Positions 1 through 5,369 of a stretch of DNA of 5,716 nt are shown one piece after another. The translations under genes were made by a program, and so were the position numbers. The stretch lies in NCBI GenBank assembly GCA_030524065.1, contig JAUNHF010000122.1, forward strand, positions 1 to 5,716. Direction: 5' to 3'. The notes under the pieces are model-generated. The model had not been told where the DNA came from and searched no databases. It worked only from the letters and a program-made list of their open reading frames with translations. Numbering within the stretch: the first letter of the stretch is position 1; each line of letters begins with the position of its first letter. This stretch comes from Deinococcus sp. (lineage in GTDB: Bacteria > Deinococcota > Deinococci > Deinococcales > Deinococcaceae).

Positions 1-890
1 ATGGCCTCGCGGTGGGCTTCTGCGCCCCGGCCTTCGAGCACCGCCTGAATCATCCGGGCGTTCTCGTGCGCCTCGCCGCCCACCAGGGCGGACAGTGGCC
101 GGTCCTGCAACCCCAGGTCAGCGGGGGTGATGGTGTAGTGCTCAATGCGGTCATCCTCGAACACCTCGTACACCTGCGTGGGGCCGTGCAGCGCGATTTC
201 ATCCAGTCCCGAGCCGTGAACGACCAGCGCCCGCGTATCGCCCAGCTGCGCCAGCGTCTGCGCCAGCAGCGGGGCGACCTCGGCGCGGGCCACGCCCAGC
301 AGCTGCCGGGTGGGCCGCGCCGGGTTCAGCAGCGGCCCCAGGAAATTGAGCAAAGTGGGCACCGCCAGCGCCCGGCGCAGCGGCATGATGCGGCCCACCG
401 CCGGGTGGTACTGCGTGGCGAAGATGTAGCAGAAGTCGTGCTCGGCCAGCTGCCGGGCGGCGTCTTCGGTGCTCAGCTGCGTGGGAATGCCCAGCGCTTC
501 GGCCAGGTCCGCCGAGCCGGTCTTGCTGCTCACCGAGCGGTTGCCGTGCTTGGCAACGGGCACGCCCAGGCTGGAGGCGACCAGCGAAGCCGCCGTGGAA
601 ATGTTGATGGTGCCGGCCATATCGCCGCCGGTGCCCACCGAGTCGGCAACGGGGCGTGGCTGCTCGGGAAAAGGTAAGCAGGCTTCGCGGTAGGCCAGCG
701 CGGCCCCGGCCACTTCTTCGGCGGTCTCGCCACGGGTCTTCATGGTCATCAGCAGCCCGGCCATCTGGCCTTCGGTGAACTCGCCGTCAATCATGGCGCT
801 GAAAAGGCGCTGCGATTCGGTCTGGGTCAGGCGTTGGCCCAGCAGGGCGGAGCGCAGCAGGTCGGCGGGGGTGGGAACGGTGCGGGTCAT
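1..890 (-). CDS. trpD: Anthranilate phosphoribosyltransferase, C-terminus cut by window edge
   Basis: Transfers the phosphoribosyl group of PRPP to anthranilate, the second step of tryptophan synthesis, in the cytoplasm. The 296 codons present read without a stop. The N-terminal helical domain is followed by the PRPP-binding GTGGD (residues 86-90), the NISTA segment (96-100), KHGNRSVSS (114-122), GSADLAEALG (125-134), NFLGPLLNP (182-190), the Mg-binding Asp-Glu pair in GSGLDE (230-231) and GGEAHENA (271-278). The family is usually about 335-345 residues, so some 40 C-terminal residues lie beyond the left edge. The ATG at 890 is chosen because GGAGGT sits six bases upstream. One oddity: the usual Arg-Thr before the F-N-x-L-G-P-L motif reads Pro-Thr (residues 178-179). 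It is the third structural gene of the trpEGD operon, 59 bases after trpG. Identification is firm. Confidence 0.95.
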   Translation of the reverse strand, partial: MTRTVPTPADLLRSALLGQRLTQTESQRLFSAMIDGEFTEGQMAGLLMTMKTRGETAEEVAGAALAYREACLPFPEQPRPVADSVGTGGDMAGTINISTAASLVASSLGVPVAKHGNRSVSSKTGSADLAEALGIPTQLSTEDAARQLAEHDFCYIFATQYHPAVGRIMPLRRALAVPTLLNFLGPLLNPARPTRQLLGVARAEVAPLLAQTLAQLGDTRALVVHGSGLDEIALHGPTQVYEVFEDDRIEHYTITPADLGLQDRPLSALVGGEAHENARMIQAVLEGRGAEAHREA

Positions 891-896
891 GGGAAT

Positions 897-902
897 ACCT
901 CC
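897..902 (-). promoter_or_regulatory. Ribosome binding site of trpD
   Basis: GGAGGT on the minus strand, six bases before the trpD ATG. It is a strong match to the anti-Shine-Dalgarno sequence. The 59-base trpG-trpD gap (891-949) holds this site and nothing else I can name: I see no terminator and no convincing promoter, so trpD is most likely read from the same transcript as trpG. Confidence 0.8.
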
Positions 903-949
903 GGTGGAGAAATTAAGGCTGGCTGGGGACGAAATTCAGGACTGTACCG

Positions 950-1561
950 TCAGGACTGCGCGTTCAGGGGATGGGCCGTCAGGTGCTGGGCCGCCCGCGT
1001 CAGCAGCTCGCGGCCCTGCGGCGTCAGGATGCTTTCAGGGTGGAACTGGTAGCCCAGGGCGGGGGCCGTGCGGTGCTGGGCGGCCATGCAGATGCCGTCT
1101 ATCTCGGCCAGCGAGCGCAGCGCGGGCGGCACCGAGCGCGTGCCCAGTGAGTGGTAGCGGGCCACGCTGACGGTGCCCATGCTGGCAAACAGCGGATGCG
1201 CGGCGCCCTCGGCGCTCAGCGTGAGTGGCTGCGCCTCGCCGTGTACTGCTCCGACCCGGCCCACCGCTCCGCCGCTGGCCTCGATCAGCGCCTGAAAGCC
1301 CAGGCAGATGCCCAGCACTGGAAAGCGGCCCAGGCTGGCTCTCAGCAGTGGCATCATTTCGCCGGCGCTTTGCGGGTGCCCCGGCCCCGGCGAGAGCACC
1401 AGCAGCGCCCGGCTGCGCTCCAGCCGCTCCAGCAGGTCGGCGGCGGGCACATCGTTGCGGTACACGTCCACATTCATGCCCGCCGAGGCGAACTCGTCCA
1501 GCAGGTTGTAGACAAAAGAATCGCGGTTGTCTAGCAGCAGTACGTTGGTGCTTTGCGTCAT
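950..1561 (-). CDS. trpG: Anthranilate synthase component II, glutamine amidotransferase subunit
   Basis: Class I glutamine amidotransferase that releases ammonia from glutamine and passes it to TrpE to make anthranilate from chorismate. It is 203 residues, the normal size for a free-standing TrpG. Visible motifs are LLLDNRDSFVYNL (8-20), the oxyanion-hole SPGPGHP (57-63), the nucleophile elbow GICLGFQ with Cys86, RYHSLG (135-140), and FHPESILTPQG (173-183) carrying His174 and Glu176 of the catalytic triad. The residue after CLG is Phe, where the enteric enzymes I recall have His. PabA is an alternative for this family, since the two are often interchangeable, but the position between trpE and trpD makes TrpG the natural call. 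The start overlaps the trpE stop as ATGA, and AGGAGG lies seven bases upstream, which suggests translational coupling and equal subunit output. Confidence 0.95.
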   Translation of the reverse strand: MTQSTNVLLLDNRDSFVYNLLDEFASAGMNVDVYRNDVPAADLLERLERSRALLVLSPGPGHPQSAGEMMPLLRASLGRFPVLGICLGFQALIEASGGAVGRVGAVHGEAQPLTLSAEGAAHPLFASMGTVSVARYHSLGTRSVPPALRSLAEIDGICMAAQHRTAPALGYQFHPESILTPQGRELLTRAAQHLTAHPLNAQS

Positions 1562-3228
1562 GCCAGTTCCTCCTGGCGGGAGGGCCGCCGCATCGAGATG
1601 GGGGCCTCGCCGTCTTCAGGCAGCGCGGCGCTGGCCAGGGCCACGGCCAGCAGCACCGCCCGCACTTTTTGCTCGGTTTCGGCGGCTTCGGCGGCGGGGT
1701 CTGAGTCGCGTACCACGCCCGCGCCGGCCTGCACGGTGCATTGCCCGCCCTGCACAAAGCCCGAGCGAATCACGATGCAGGTGTCCATGTCGCCGCTGCC
1801 GGCCAGGTACCCCACCGCTCCGCCGTAGGAGCCGCGCCGCTGCCCTTCGGTCCCGCGCAGCAGCCGGGTGGCTTCCAGCTTGGGCGCGCCGCTCAGCGTG
1901 CCCATGTTCATGCAGGCGCGGTAGGCGTCCAGCGCGTCCAGACCTGGCTTCAGCTGGGCCACCACCTGGCTGACCAGATGCATCACCTGCGAGTAGCGGT
2001 CCACTTCCAGCAGCCGCGCCACATGCCGGGTGCCGGGCACCGCCACCCGCGCCAGGTCGTTGCGGGCCAGGTCCAGCAGCATCAGGTGCTCGGACAGTTC
2101 CTTGCGGTCCAGCCGCAGTTCCAGCTCCTGGCGGGCGTCGCGCTCGGGGCAGATGCGGCCCGCTTCATCGCGGCCCCGTGCCCGCGTACCCGCGATGGGA
2201 TACAGCTCGGCCTGACGGGTCTGTGCCGTGAACTTCAGCGCCGACTCCGGCGAGGCCCCAAACAGCTCGAACTCGCCCCCGTGCAGGTAAAACAGGTAAG
2301 GGCTGGGGTTCAGTCGCTTGAGCTGGGCGTAGGCGGCCAGGGTGTCCGGGCAGGGCAGGCTAAAGTGCCGGGAAGGCACCACCTGATAGATGTCACCGGC
2401 CTGGATGTGTTCTTGCAGCGCGGCCACCTGCGCCATGAAGGTGGCCGTATCGGGGAAAGCTTGCGCCTGGGGCCGGGGCAGCGTGGCGGGAAGCGCGGGC
2501 AGCGGCGTGGGGGAGGGCAGCCCCTCTAGCTGCTCGGCCAGGGCGCCCAGCTCAAGTTCTAACGTTTCCCCATCTGCCGGGGTGCCCAGGCCCAGCAGCA
2601 GCGCCGTCTCCTGCTGATGGTCCAGCACCAACGCTGTTTCGGCGAGGTAAAAGCGGTAGTCCGGGCAGTTGTTCATGCCTGGGGGCACGTCCGGCAGCTC
2701 CTCGAAGGAAGCCAGCAGCTCAAAGCCAAAGACGCCCAGCAGCAGCGGCAATTCGCTCTGGCCTGCGGGTGCTTGCTGGTCCATGCCGTGCTGAGCCAGT
2801 TCCTGCTGGTTGAGCGCCCGCTGCAAGACCCGCAGCGGCTCCACGTTGCTGGGGTAAGCCAGCCGCTCACTCTCGCTGAGGCCGGGGGGCGGGGGCGCAA
2901 AGTGCAGGGTCAGCTCACTGTCTGCCCGCGCAGTGACATGTGAGGCGAGTGTTCCGGCCAGCAGGGCCAGCGCCGCCTGACCGGTAGAGGTCAGCGCCTG
3001 CGCCGTCACCGCGCGGCCCTGGCAGGTCAGCCGCAGGGCTGGGGTCAGCAGCATCAGGCTATGCAGGTGGGCGCCGGATTTGACATCGGCGCTTTCCAGC
3101 AGCACCGCTTCGGCGCGGCGGTCAGGTTGCAGCGCCCGGAAACAGTGCAGGGCGTCGGGGTGGTAGCGGGCGGGGCGCTGGTAAGGGATAAATGGGCGCG
3201 GAACAACTGAGGGAGTGGACATGGGCAC
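1558..3228 (-). CDS. trpE: Anthranilate synthase component I, enteric-type TrpE
   Basis: Chorismate-using subunit that makes anthranilate with ammonia supplied by TrpG; first committed step of tryptophan synthesis. The N-terminal part carries LLESAD (43-48), the segment holding the Ser where tryptophan binds in feedback-inhibited enzymes. NPSPY (307-311) is the second part of that pocket. The catalytic chorismate-binding domain shows FGASPES (323-329), PIAGTRARG (344-352), KELSEHLML (376-384), DLARNDLARV (386-395), GTLSGAPK (443-450), GSYGGAVGY (466-474) and VQAGAGVV (499-506). A Pro-rich linker lies near 236-255. At 556 residues it is slightly longer than E. coli TrpE (520), which it resembles strikingly in many segments (for example NNCPDxxFYLAET and RACMNMGTLSGAPK). 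The GTG at 3228 is chosen because GAAAGG ends six bases upstream; ATG at 3222 is the alternative. Expression is probably set by the upstream trpL attenuator. Confidence 0.96.
   Translation of the reverse strand: MPMSTPSVVPRPFIPYQRPARYHPDALHCFRALQPDRRAEAVLLESADVKSGAHLHSLMLLTPALRLTCQGRAVTAQALTSTGQAALALLAGTLASHVTARADSELTLHFAPPPPGLSESERLAYPSNVEPLRVLQRALNQQELAQHGMDQQAPAGQSELPLLLGVFGFELLASFEELPDVPPGMNNCPDYRFYLAETALVLDHQQETALLLGLGTPADGETLELELGALAEQLEGLPSPTPLPALPATLPRPQAQAFPDTATFMAQVAALQEHIQAGDIYQVVPSRHFSLPCPDTLAAYAQLKRLNPSPYLFYLHGGEFELFGASPESALKFTAQTRQAELYPIAGTRARGRDEAGRICPERDARQELELRLDRKELSEHLMLLDLARNDLARVAVPGTRHVARLLEVDRYSQVMHLVSQVVAQLKPGLDALDAYRACMNMGTLSGAPKLEATRLLRGTEGQRRGSYGGAVGYLAGSGDMDTCIVIRSGFVQGGQCTVQAGAGVVRDSDPAAEAAETEQKVRAVLLAVALASAALPEDGEAPISMRRPSRQEELA
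1569..1574 (-). promoter_or_regulatory. Ribosome binding site of trpG, inside the end of trpE
   Basis: AGGAGG on the minus strand, seven bases before the trpG ATG and embedded in the last codons of trpE. It fixes the trpG start at 1561. Together with the ATGA stop/start overlap it suggests that ribosomes finishing trpE re-initiate on trpG. Confidence 0.8.
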
Positions 3229-3234
3229 AGTGAG

Positions 3235-3240
3235 CCTTTC
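3235..3240 (-). promoter_or_regulatory. Probable ribosome binding site of trpE
   Basis: GAAAGG on the minus strand is a partial Shine-Dalgarno match. It ends six bases before GTG 3228 but twelve before ATG 3222, so it favours the GTG start. Its first base is also the last base of the CTTCAG arm of a small predicted hairpin (3240-3259), so folding could affect access. Confidence 0.5.
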
Positions 3241-3295
3241 TGAAGGGGGGGATCTTCAGGCGGGCTGGCCTACTCCAAAAAAATTCGCCCGCCTG
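3240..3295 (-). promoter_or_regulatory. Two overlapping, mutually exclusive hairpins between the attenuator and trpE
   Basis: On the minus strand, CAGGCGGGC (3295-3287, strand 4 of the attenuator) is perfectly complementary over 9 bases to GCCCGCCTG (3265-3257), with a 21-base loop containing the T run. The end of that downstream arm doubles as the start of CTGAAG (3259-3254), which can pair with CTTCAG (3245-3240) across an 8-base C-rich loop directly against the trpE ribosome binding site. Bases 3257-3259 cannot be in both stems. In RNA that reads through the terminator, the 9-bp stem would occupy strand 4 and block the SD-side hairpin. The complementarity is directly visible; any effect on trpE translation is inference. 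Confidence 0.5.
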
Positions 3296-3311
3296 CTGGA
3301 AGCGGGGCGGG
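3277..3311 (-). terminator. trp attenuator terminator (3:4 hairpin and T7)
   Basis: On the minus strand CCCGCC (3311-3306) pairs with GGCGGG (3293-3288). Inside it GCT (3303-3301) pairs with AGC (3297-3295) around a 3-base loop. Four bases (CGAA) separate the stem from seven consecutive T (3283-3277). The hairpin lies after the stop codon of the Trp-rich leader peptide and before trpE, where an attenuation terminator belongs. Termination here would give a leader RNA of about 120-125 nt. The four-base gap before the T run is slightly long for an intrinsic terminator and could lower its efficiency. Confidence 0.75.
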
Positions 3312-3373
3312 AGTGGTCCTGGGTTCCTGTGAGGGATTCAGACGCGCTGGCCGGCTCGCTTCTGCGAGGGCCA
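3299..3373 (-). promoter_or_regulatory. Attenuator 1:2 hairpin and alternative 2:3 antiterminator
   Basis: The 1:2 hairpin spans 3373-3348: TGGCC then CTCGC, loop AGAA, GCGAG, a two-base CC bulge, then GGCCA, for ten base pairs. Its first three bases are the third Trp codon of trpL. Strand 2, GAAGCGAGCCGG (3362-3351), can instead pair with strand 3, CCGCCCCGCTTC (3310-3299), in ten of twelve positions; strand 3 is also needed by the terminator. A ribosome stalled at Trp codons 8-10 would cover strand 1 and free strand 2 to form 2:3, so transcription continues. A ribosome reaching the stop codon (3340-3338) would cover most of strand 2 and let 3:4 terminate. Pairings were made by eye; the mechanism is inferred by analogy with the enteric trp leader. 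Confidence 0.75.
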
Positions 3374-3400
3374 CCACCAACGGCTGCTCTGAATCATCAT
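3338..3400 (-). CDS. trpL: trp operon leader peptide with three tandem Trp codons
   Basis: A 20-codon frame beginning with two ATG codons, with RWWWPSQ at residues 7-13 and a TGA stop. The three consecutive TGG codons (3379-3371) sit 143 bases upstream of trpE, between a strong promoter and an intrinsic terminator, as expected for a peptide whose translation senses charged tRNA-Trp. Its likely role is regulatory only: ribosome stalling at residues 8-10 chooses between antiterminator and terminator. No convincing Shine-Dalgarno precedes it; only a GGCGGC stretch lies there. The -10 box ends seven bases before the first ATG, so the message is probably leaderless and starts at this AUG. The frame stays open upstream into the antisense of the neighbouring gene, but that part lies upstream of the promoter and is not proposed to be coding. 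Confidence 0.85.
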   Translation of the reverse strand: MMIQSSRWWWPSQKRAGQRV

Positions 3401-3407
3401 GCCGCCG

Positions 3408-3436
3408 AGTGTATGGGGCCAGCGGGGCGGTGTCAA
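3408..3436 (-). promoter_or_regulatory. trp operon promoter, sigma-70 type, leaderless geometry
   Basis: On the minus strand TTGACA (3436-3431, perfect consensus) and TACACT (3413-3408, four of six) are separated by exactly 17 bases. Seven bases follow the -10 box before the A of the trpL ATG at 3400, so the predicted start point is the first base of the start codon or one base before it. This is the best promoter match I found in the window. I see no obvious repressor operator over it, so attenuation may be the main control. Confidence 0.8.
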
Positions 3437-3473
3437 CCCAGGGCACCGGCCCGCTGTGAGAGATGAGCAGTGG

Positions 3474-3505
3474 ATGACAAGCGGCAGACGAAGCCGCTCT
3501 ATAGT
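3474..3505 (+). promoter_or_regulatory. Candidate leaderless promoter of the 5'-nucleotidase gene
   Basis: TATAGT (3500-3505) matches five of six -10 positions and is followed by six bases and then the ATG at 3512, so transcription would start at the ATG itself. The best -35 candidate, ATGACA (3474-3479), matches five of six positions but leaves a 20-base spacer, which is longer than normal. The -10 placement is persuasive, the -35 is not. This promoter diverges from the trp promoter, with 37 bases between the two -35 elements. Confidence 0.5.
3480..3498. repeat. Short inverted repeat abutting the nucleotidase -10 box
   Basis: AGCGGC (3480-3485) and GCCGCT (3493-3498) form a perfect 6-bp inverted repeat with a 7-base centre. 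It ends one base before TATAGT, so it fills the spacer between the candidate -35 and -10 elements. It would not be transcribed if the message is leaderless, so if functional it would be a protein-binding site. Six-base GC-rich repeats occur by chance in such DNA. Confidence 0.3.
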
Positions 3506-3511
3506 TGCCTT

Positions 3512-5194
3512 ATGAAACAATTCATGCCGCTCATCTCCCTGCCGCTGTTGCTGGCGGCCTGCTACCAGTCGCCCCGTCCGGCCGACGGCACCACCACGGT
3601 GACCGTGCTGGGCCTGAACGATTTTCACGGCCAGCTGGAACAGAGTTCTTTCCGGGGCAAGCAGATTCCCGACCCCAAGAACCCCGGCAAGACGGTCGCG
3701 GCGCCGGCAGGCGGCATTTCGGCCATCGGCGGGCTGGTGCAGGAGGTCCGCGCCGCCAACCCCAACACCGTGCTGGTGGGCGTGGGCGACCTGACCGGCG
3801 CTTCTCCGCTGAGCAGCAGCCTGCTGGCCGACGAACCCACCGTGATCGCCATGAACCGGCTGGGCATGAGCGTCAACGTGCTGGGCAACCACGAGCTGGA
3901 CTATGGCCTGAATGAGCTGCAACGCTTCCAGAAAGGCGGCTGCGAGAGCGTCGTGCGCGCCGACAAAGACTGCCAGTTCGTGAACCCCTTTCCTGGCGCG
4001 GCGTATACCTACATTGCCGCCAACGTGTTTGATAAAAATGGCGCCCGCGTGTTTCCCGCCTACCGCATGGTCAAGGTGGCTGACCTGAACGTTGCCTTTG
4101 TGGGTGCTGTGCTAAAAGACACCCCCAGCGTGGTGACGCCCTCGGGCATCGCGGGGCTGACCTTCCGCGACGAGGCCGAGAGCATCAACGCGGTGATGCC
4201 TGAGCTGAAGCAAAAAGGCGCCGACGCTGTGATTGCGCTGATTCACCAGGGCGGCGCGGCCAAATCGGCCTATGACCAGCCCGGCTGCACCGACCTGAGC
4301 GGCCCCATCGTGGACGTGGTGCAGCGCCTGGACCCCGCCGTGAAAGCCGTGATGACCGGCCACACCCACCAGGCCTACAACTGCGTGGTAGCAGGCCGCC
4401 GCGTGATCCAGGGCGCCTCGCAGGGCCAGCTGATGCAGCGCCTGGACTTGACCGTAACCCGCAAGCAGGGCGAAACCCAGGTGACGGAGGTCAAGGCTGA
4501 AAACCTGCTGGTAGACGCGCAGAAATACAGCTCGCCCGAAATGGCCGCCCTGGCCGCCGAAGCAAAAAGCAAGACCGACCCGGTCGCCAACCGGGTGGTG
4601 GCGAGCATCGGCGCGGACCAGATCAGCCGTCAGGTCAATGCCGCCGGTGAAAGTGCCCTGGGCGACGTGATTGCCGACGCGCAGCTGGCCGCCACCCGCG
4701 CCCCCGAGCGTGGCGGCGCCGTGATCGCCTTTATGAACCCCGGCGGCATCCGCGCCGATCTGCCGGCCCAGCCCTCGAAGACCGTGACTTACGGCGATAT
4801 TTTTGCGGTGCAGCCGTTCGGCAACCTGCTGACCGTGCTGACCGTGACCGGCGCCCAGATCAAGACGCTGCTGGAGCAGCAGTTTGATAACCCCTCCGCC
4901 GGCGGGAAGCGCATTTTGCAAGTGAGCGAAGGCTTTGCCTACAGCTACGACCTGACCCAGCCTGCCGGGCAGCGCGTGAAAGACATCACCCTGAACGGCC
5001 AGCCGCTGAACATGAGCGCCGATTACCGCATCACCGTAAACTCGTTCCTGGCTGAAGGTGGCGACAACTTCGCCGTTCTGAAAGAGGGCCGTGACCGCCT
5101 GGGCGGCGGGCTGGACGTGGACGCCCTGGCCGACTACCTCAAGGGCCGCACCGTGAACCCTGGTCCCCAGAACCGCATCACCCAGCTGAAGTAA
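3512..5194 (+). CDS. Exported lipoprotein 5'-nucleotidase / metallophosphatase
   Basis: Two-domain 5'-nucleotidase of the UshA type, expected to release phosphate from nucleotides outside the cytoplasmic membrane. The 560-residue product (E. coli UshA is 550) begins with a short signal sequence ending in lipobox LAAC; Cys17 would be lipidated. The metallophosphatase domain shows DFH (Asp37, His39), GDLTG (Asp93), GNHELD (Asn126, His127, Asp130), LIHQ (His245) and GHTH (His284, His286), a complete two-metal site. The C-terminal substrate-binding domain shows NPGGIRAD (409-416), YGDIFAVQPFGN (427-438) and the NSFLAEGGDNF segment (510-520). Four other cysteines (144, 154, 259, 291) could form disulfides. 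ATG 3512 is preferred over in-frame GTG 3470 because the signal peptide and the -10 box both fit it. Exact substrate (AMP, UDP-sugars, other phosphoesters) cannot be read from sequence. Confidence 0.93.
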   Translation: MKQFMPLISLPLLLAACYQSPRPADGTTTVTVLGLNDFHGQLEQSSFRGKQIPDPKNPGKTVAAPAGGISAIGGLVQEVRAANPNTVLVGVGDLTGASPLSSSLLADEPTVIAMNRLGMSVNVLGNHELDYGLNELQRFQKGGCESVVRADKDCQFVNPFPGAAYTYIAANVFDKNGARVFPAYRMVKVADLNVAFVGAVLKDTPSVVTPSGIAGLTFRDEAESINAVMPELKQKGADAVIALIHQGGAAKSAYDQPGCTDLSGPIVDVVQRLDPAVKAVMTGHTHQAYNCVVAGRRVIQGASQGQLMQRLDLTVTRKQGETQVTEVKAENLLVDAQKYSSPEMAALAAEAKSKTDPVANRVVASIGADQISRQVNAAGESALGDVIADAQLAATRAPERGGAVIAFMNPGGIRADLPAQPSKTVTYGDIFAVQPFGNLLTVLTVTGAQIKTLLEQQFDNPSAGGKRILQVSEGFAYSYDLTQPAGQRVKDITLNGQPLNMSADYRITVNSFLAEGGDNFAVLKEGRDRLGGGLDVDALADYLKGRTVNPGPQNRITQLK

Positions 5195-5270
5195 TCTTTT
5201 CCCTCCCTGAGCGGTGAGACGCACGCCAGGGGGCAAAGGAGAACGTGCCCGCAGAAAAGTGCAGCACAGT

Positions 5271-5316
5271 GGGAGCGCCGCGCAGCCGGCCAGCGCTCCC
5301 GCTTTTCTTCTTCTTT
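5271..5316 (+). terminator. Intrinsic terminator after the 5'-nucleotidase gene
   Basis: GGGAGCGC (5271-5278) pairs perfectly with GCGCTCCC (5293-5300) over a 14-base loop, followed by a T-rich tract (GC then TTTTCTTCTTCTTT, 5301-5316). It starts 76 bases after the nucleotidase stop codon and separates that gene from the downstream flavoprotein gene. The opposite strand lacks a T tract, so it acts in the plus direction only. Confidence 0.8.
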
Positions 5317-5330
5317 CCCCAAGCCCGCGC

Positions 5331-5361
5331 CTGACCTGCGCCTTGCCTCAGCCTTTAAGCT
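5331..5361 (+). promoter_or_regulatory. Weak candidate promoter of the disulfide reductase gene
   Basis: CTGACC (5331-5336, four of six to TTGACA) and TAAGCT (5356-5361, TA-N3-T type) are 19 bases apart, between the terminator and the ATG at 5370. The implied start is only a few bases before the ATG, or at it. A promoter is expected here because a terminator precedes the gene, but these elements are weak. Confidence 0.3.
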
Positions 5362-5369
5362 GGGGACAT

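Noticed and set aside
12..677. 221-codon plus-strand frame
   Set aside because: Antisense to trpD, which has all family motifs; composition (Arg, Gln, Gly, His rich) is that of a shadow frame.
891..949. Possible internal promoter between trpG and trpD
   Set aside because: An AT-rich patch is present but there is no pair of -35/-10 elements with sensible spacing.
1741..2529. 262-codon plus-strand frame
   Set aside because: Antisense to the catalytic half of trpE; no motif, no ribosome site, shadow-like composition.
3441..3452. GGGC-ACCG-GCCC palindrome just upstream of the trp -35
   Set aside because: Four-base arms in GC-rich DNA are expected by chance; it does not resemble a known trp operator.
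3470..3511. GTG start for the nucleotidase 14 codons earlier
   Set aside because: It would put a charged 14-residue extension before a complete lipoprotein signal sequence, and the TATAGT -10 box lies inside this stretch.
3401..3922. Long minus-strand frame running into the trpL codons
   Set aside because: It is antisense to the nucleotidase gene and has the low-complexity look of a high-GC shadow frame. It also lies upstream of the trp promoter. Only its last 20 codons, from ATG 3400, are proposed as a gene.
4112..5236. 374-codon minus-strand frame
   Set aside because: Fully antisense to the clearly real nucleotidase, rich in Gly/His/Val/Ala/Gln typical of reverse-frame reading in GC-rich DNA, with no recognisable domain.
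5231..5250. GGGCA/TGCCC hairpin after the nucleotidase gene
   Set aside because: Only five base pairs with a 10-base loop and no T tract; the real terminator is at 5271-5316.
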